In this document: positions 63,070 through 64,000 of the stretch, piece after piece
How positions within the stretch are numbered: position 1 is the stretch's first letter
Layout: every line of letters starts with the position of its first letter
From: Cardinalis cardinalis
Lineage: Eukaryota > Chordata > Aves > Passeriformes > Cardinalidae
Reading direction: 5' to 3'
Assembly (NCBI GenBank): GCA_014549065.1
Contig: JACDOX010000008.1
Location: 5,828,001 to 5,892,000 of the forward strand
Length of the DNA: 64,000 nt
Notes under the pieces: generated by a model
The model's input: only the letters and a program-made list of their open reading frames with translations
Told to the model about the DNA's origin: nothing
Databases searched by the model: none
Position numbers and translations under genes: made by a program

Positions 63070-64000
63070 GTAATAGAAATGCAAAGCCCGGGTTGTGTGT
63101 GACTGGTTTTTTCCTAAATCCTTTTTTCCCCCGCCAAACGTCTATTTTTTCCCTAAGTAGCTGCTAATGACACTATTTTTTTGTGCAAAAGAAACATACT
63201 TATTGAAACAATCAGTTCTCAAAAGGCAGATCAACTCATAGGTGCCAAGATTATTTTTTAAGAACAATTTTGCTGGTTAATATATTAACCTTAATATATT
63301 AAGGCCAGTATTATTTTAATTGTTGTTTTCTAAAAAAAATTTCCCTGAAGCTACTCCAATAAATAATTCTCTTAATAATTTTAATTCTAATAGAACTTCA
63401 TGAGAGTGTAACTGTAACACATGAAAGACTTCAGGTATATTTAATCTGTTTTTCTAACTTATGTTAGTAAAAGCTTTTACCTCAGGTTTTACATTCACAT
63501 AAGAAAGGGTATTCAATGTTAAGTTGGAAGTGGAGAGGTTTCAGTGCATTAGGGATATTGTGTTGATTGTTCTCTCATAACAGAAAATTACTGTAGTTTG
63601 AGAATTTATACTTTCCAATAAACTCCTTCCTTTAGGACTCTCTGTTACTGATCTGCAAACACCATATTTGATAAAATGGTACATTTTTATCCTTTTATGC
63701 TAGCATAGGGATAGTTCACCATTGTTGGAAACTTCATATCTCCCAGCTGTTTTTTAACACTTCCATAATTTAAGTTTTTGTGAGTTACTTTGCTTAAAAA
63801 CTTTTTCTAAAACCACAGAGACATAACATTTTTGTACAGACTTGTTGTTAGAGTAGAGCTAGAGATAGCTCATCCCTGCCAGTTTTACCTTGCCTGGTAA
63901 ATATCCTGAATTCGTTTTCTACCCTCAGGCAATCTAAGAGCAGAATCTCACCTTAGAAACAAATGACCTCCTACCTACTTTCTGTTCCCTAGCTGGAGCC
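63070..64000 (+). other. PTGR2 intron, upstream part (right window edge)
   Basis: This begins with the donor GTAATAG. I find no next exon (expected to continue with V-D-P-like residues) and no recognisable repeat before the window ends. Confidence 0.75.

Noticed and set aside
1..64000. tRNA, rRNA, CRISPR array, bacterial-type operon or phage features
   Set aside because: None seen. The window is vertebrate genomic DNA with large introns, LINE and LTR repeats and CpG promoters.

Overview
The window is vertebrate nuclear DNA, almost certainly from a bird and probably a passerine. Three things point there: avian-type CR1 LINE 3' ends, LTRs of a kind I recall as common in passerine genomes (from memory, not checked), and two recognisable genes in the arrangement known from tetrapods. 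The genes are MIDEAS (ELMSAN1) on the minus strand and PTGR2 on the plus strand. They are divergent, and both run off the window, so each is partial.

Layout. Positions 1-38,400 hold the 5' part of MIDEAS, read right to left: a CpG-rich promoter at about 37.45-38.43 kb, a first intron of roughly 29 kb, a 5' UTR plus large first coding exon (7577-9275), and three more coding exons (3163-3483, 1845-2190, 1363-1429). The exons encoding the ELM2 and SANT domains lie beyond the left edge. From 38.4 to 55.4 kb is a gene-free interval with a diverged CR1 (41.3-41.9 kb), a 690-bp GC-rich solo LTR (45,804-46,493, target duplication ATCAC), a 115-N assembly gap (52,093-52,207), and a 628-bp solo LTR (53,995-54,622, target duplication AAGGC) nested in a second CR1. 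That CR1 ends at about 55.40 kb, next to the CpG-rich PTGR2 promoter (about 55.41-55.62 kb). PTGR2 follows: an untranslated first exon, then coding exons at 60,531-60,567, 61,746-61,864 and 62,878-63,069. These encode the first 116 of about 351 residues.

Function. MIDEAS is the scaffold of the MiDAC histone deacetylase complex. PTGR2 is a cytosolic NADPH-dependent 15-oxo-prostaglandin delta-13 reductase. They share no pathway I know of; their adjacency is conserved synteny. All exon joins were read by eye from splice consensus, reading-frame continuity and remembered similarity to the human proteins. No alignment was run.

I found no undescribed coding system. The most informative observations are the two solo LTRs with exact target-site duplications (one dating itself against the CR1 it interrupts), the abrupt loss of isolated N calls to the right of the assembly gap, an isolated CpG cluster inside MIDEAS intron 1, and two upstream ORFs in the MIDEAS leader.
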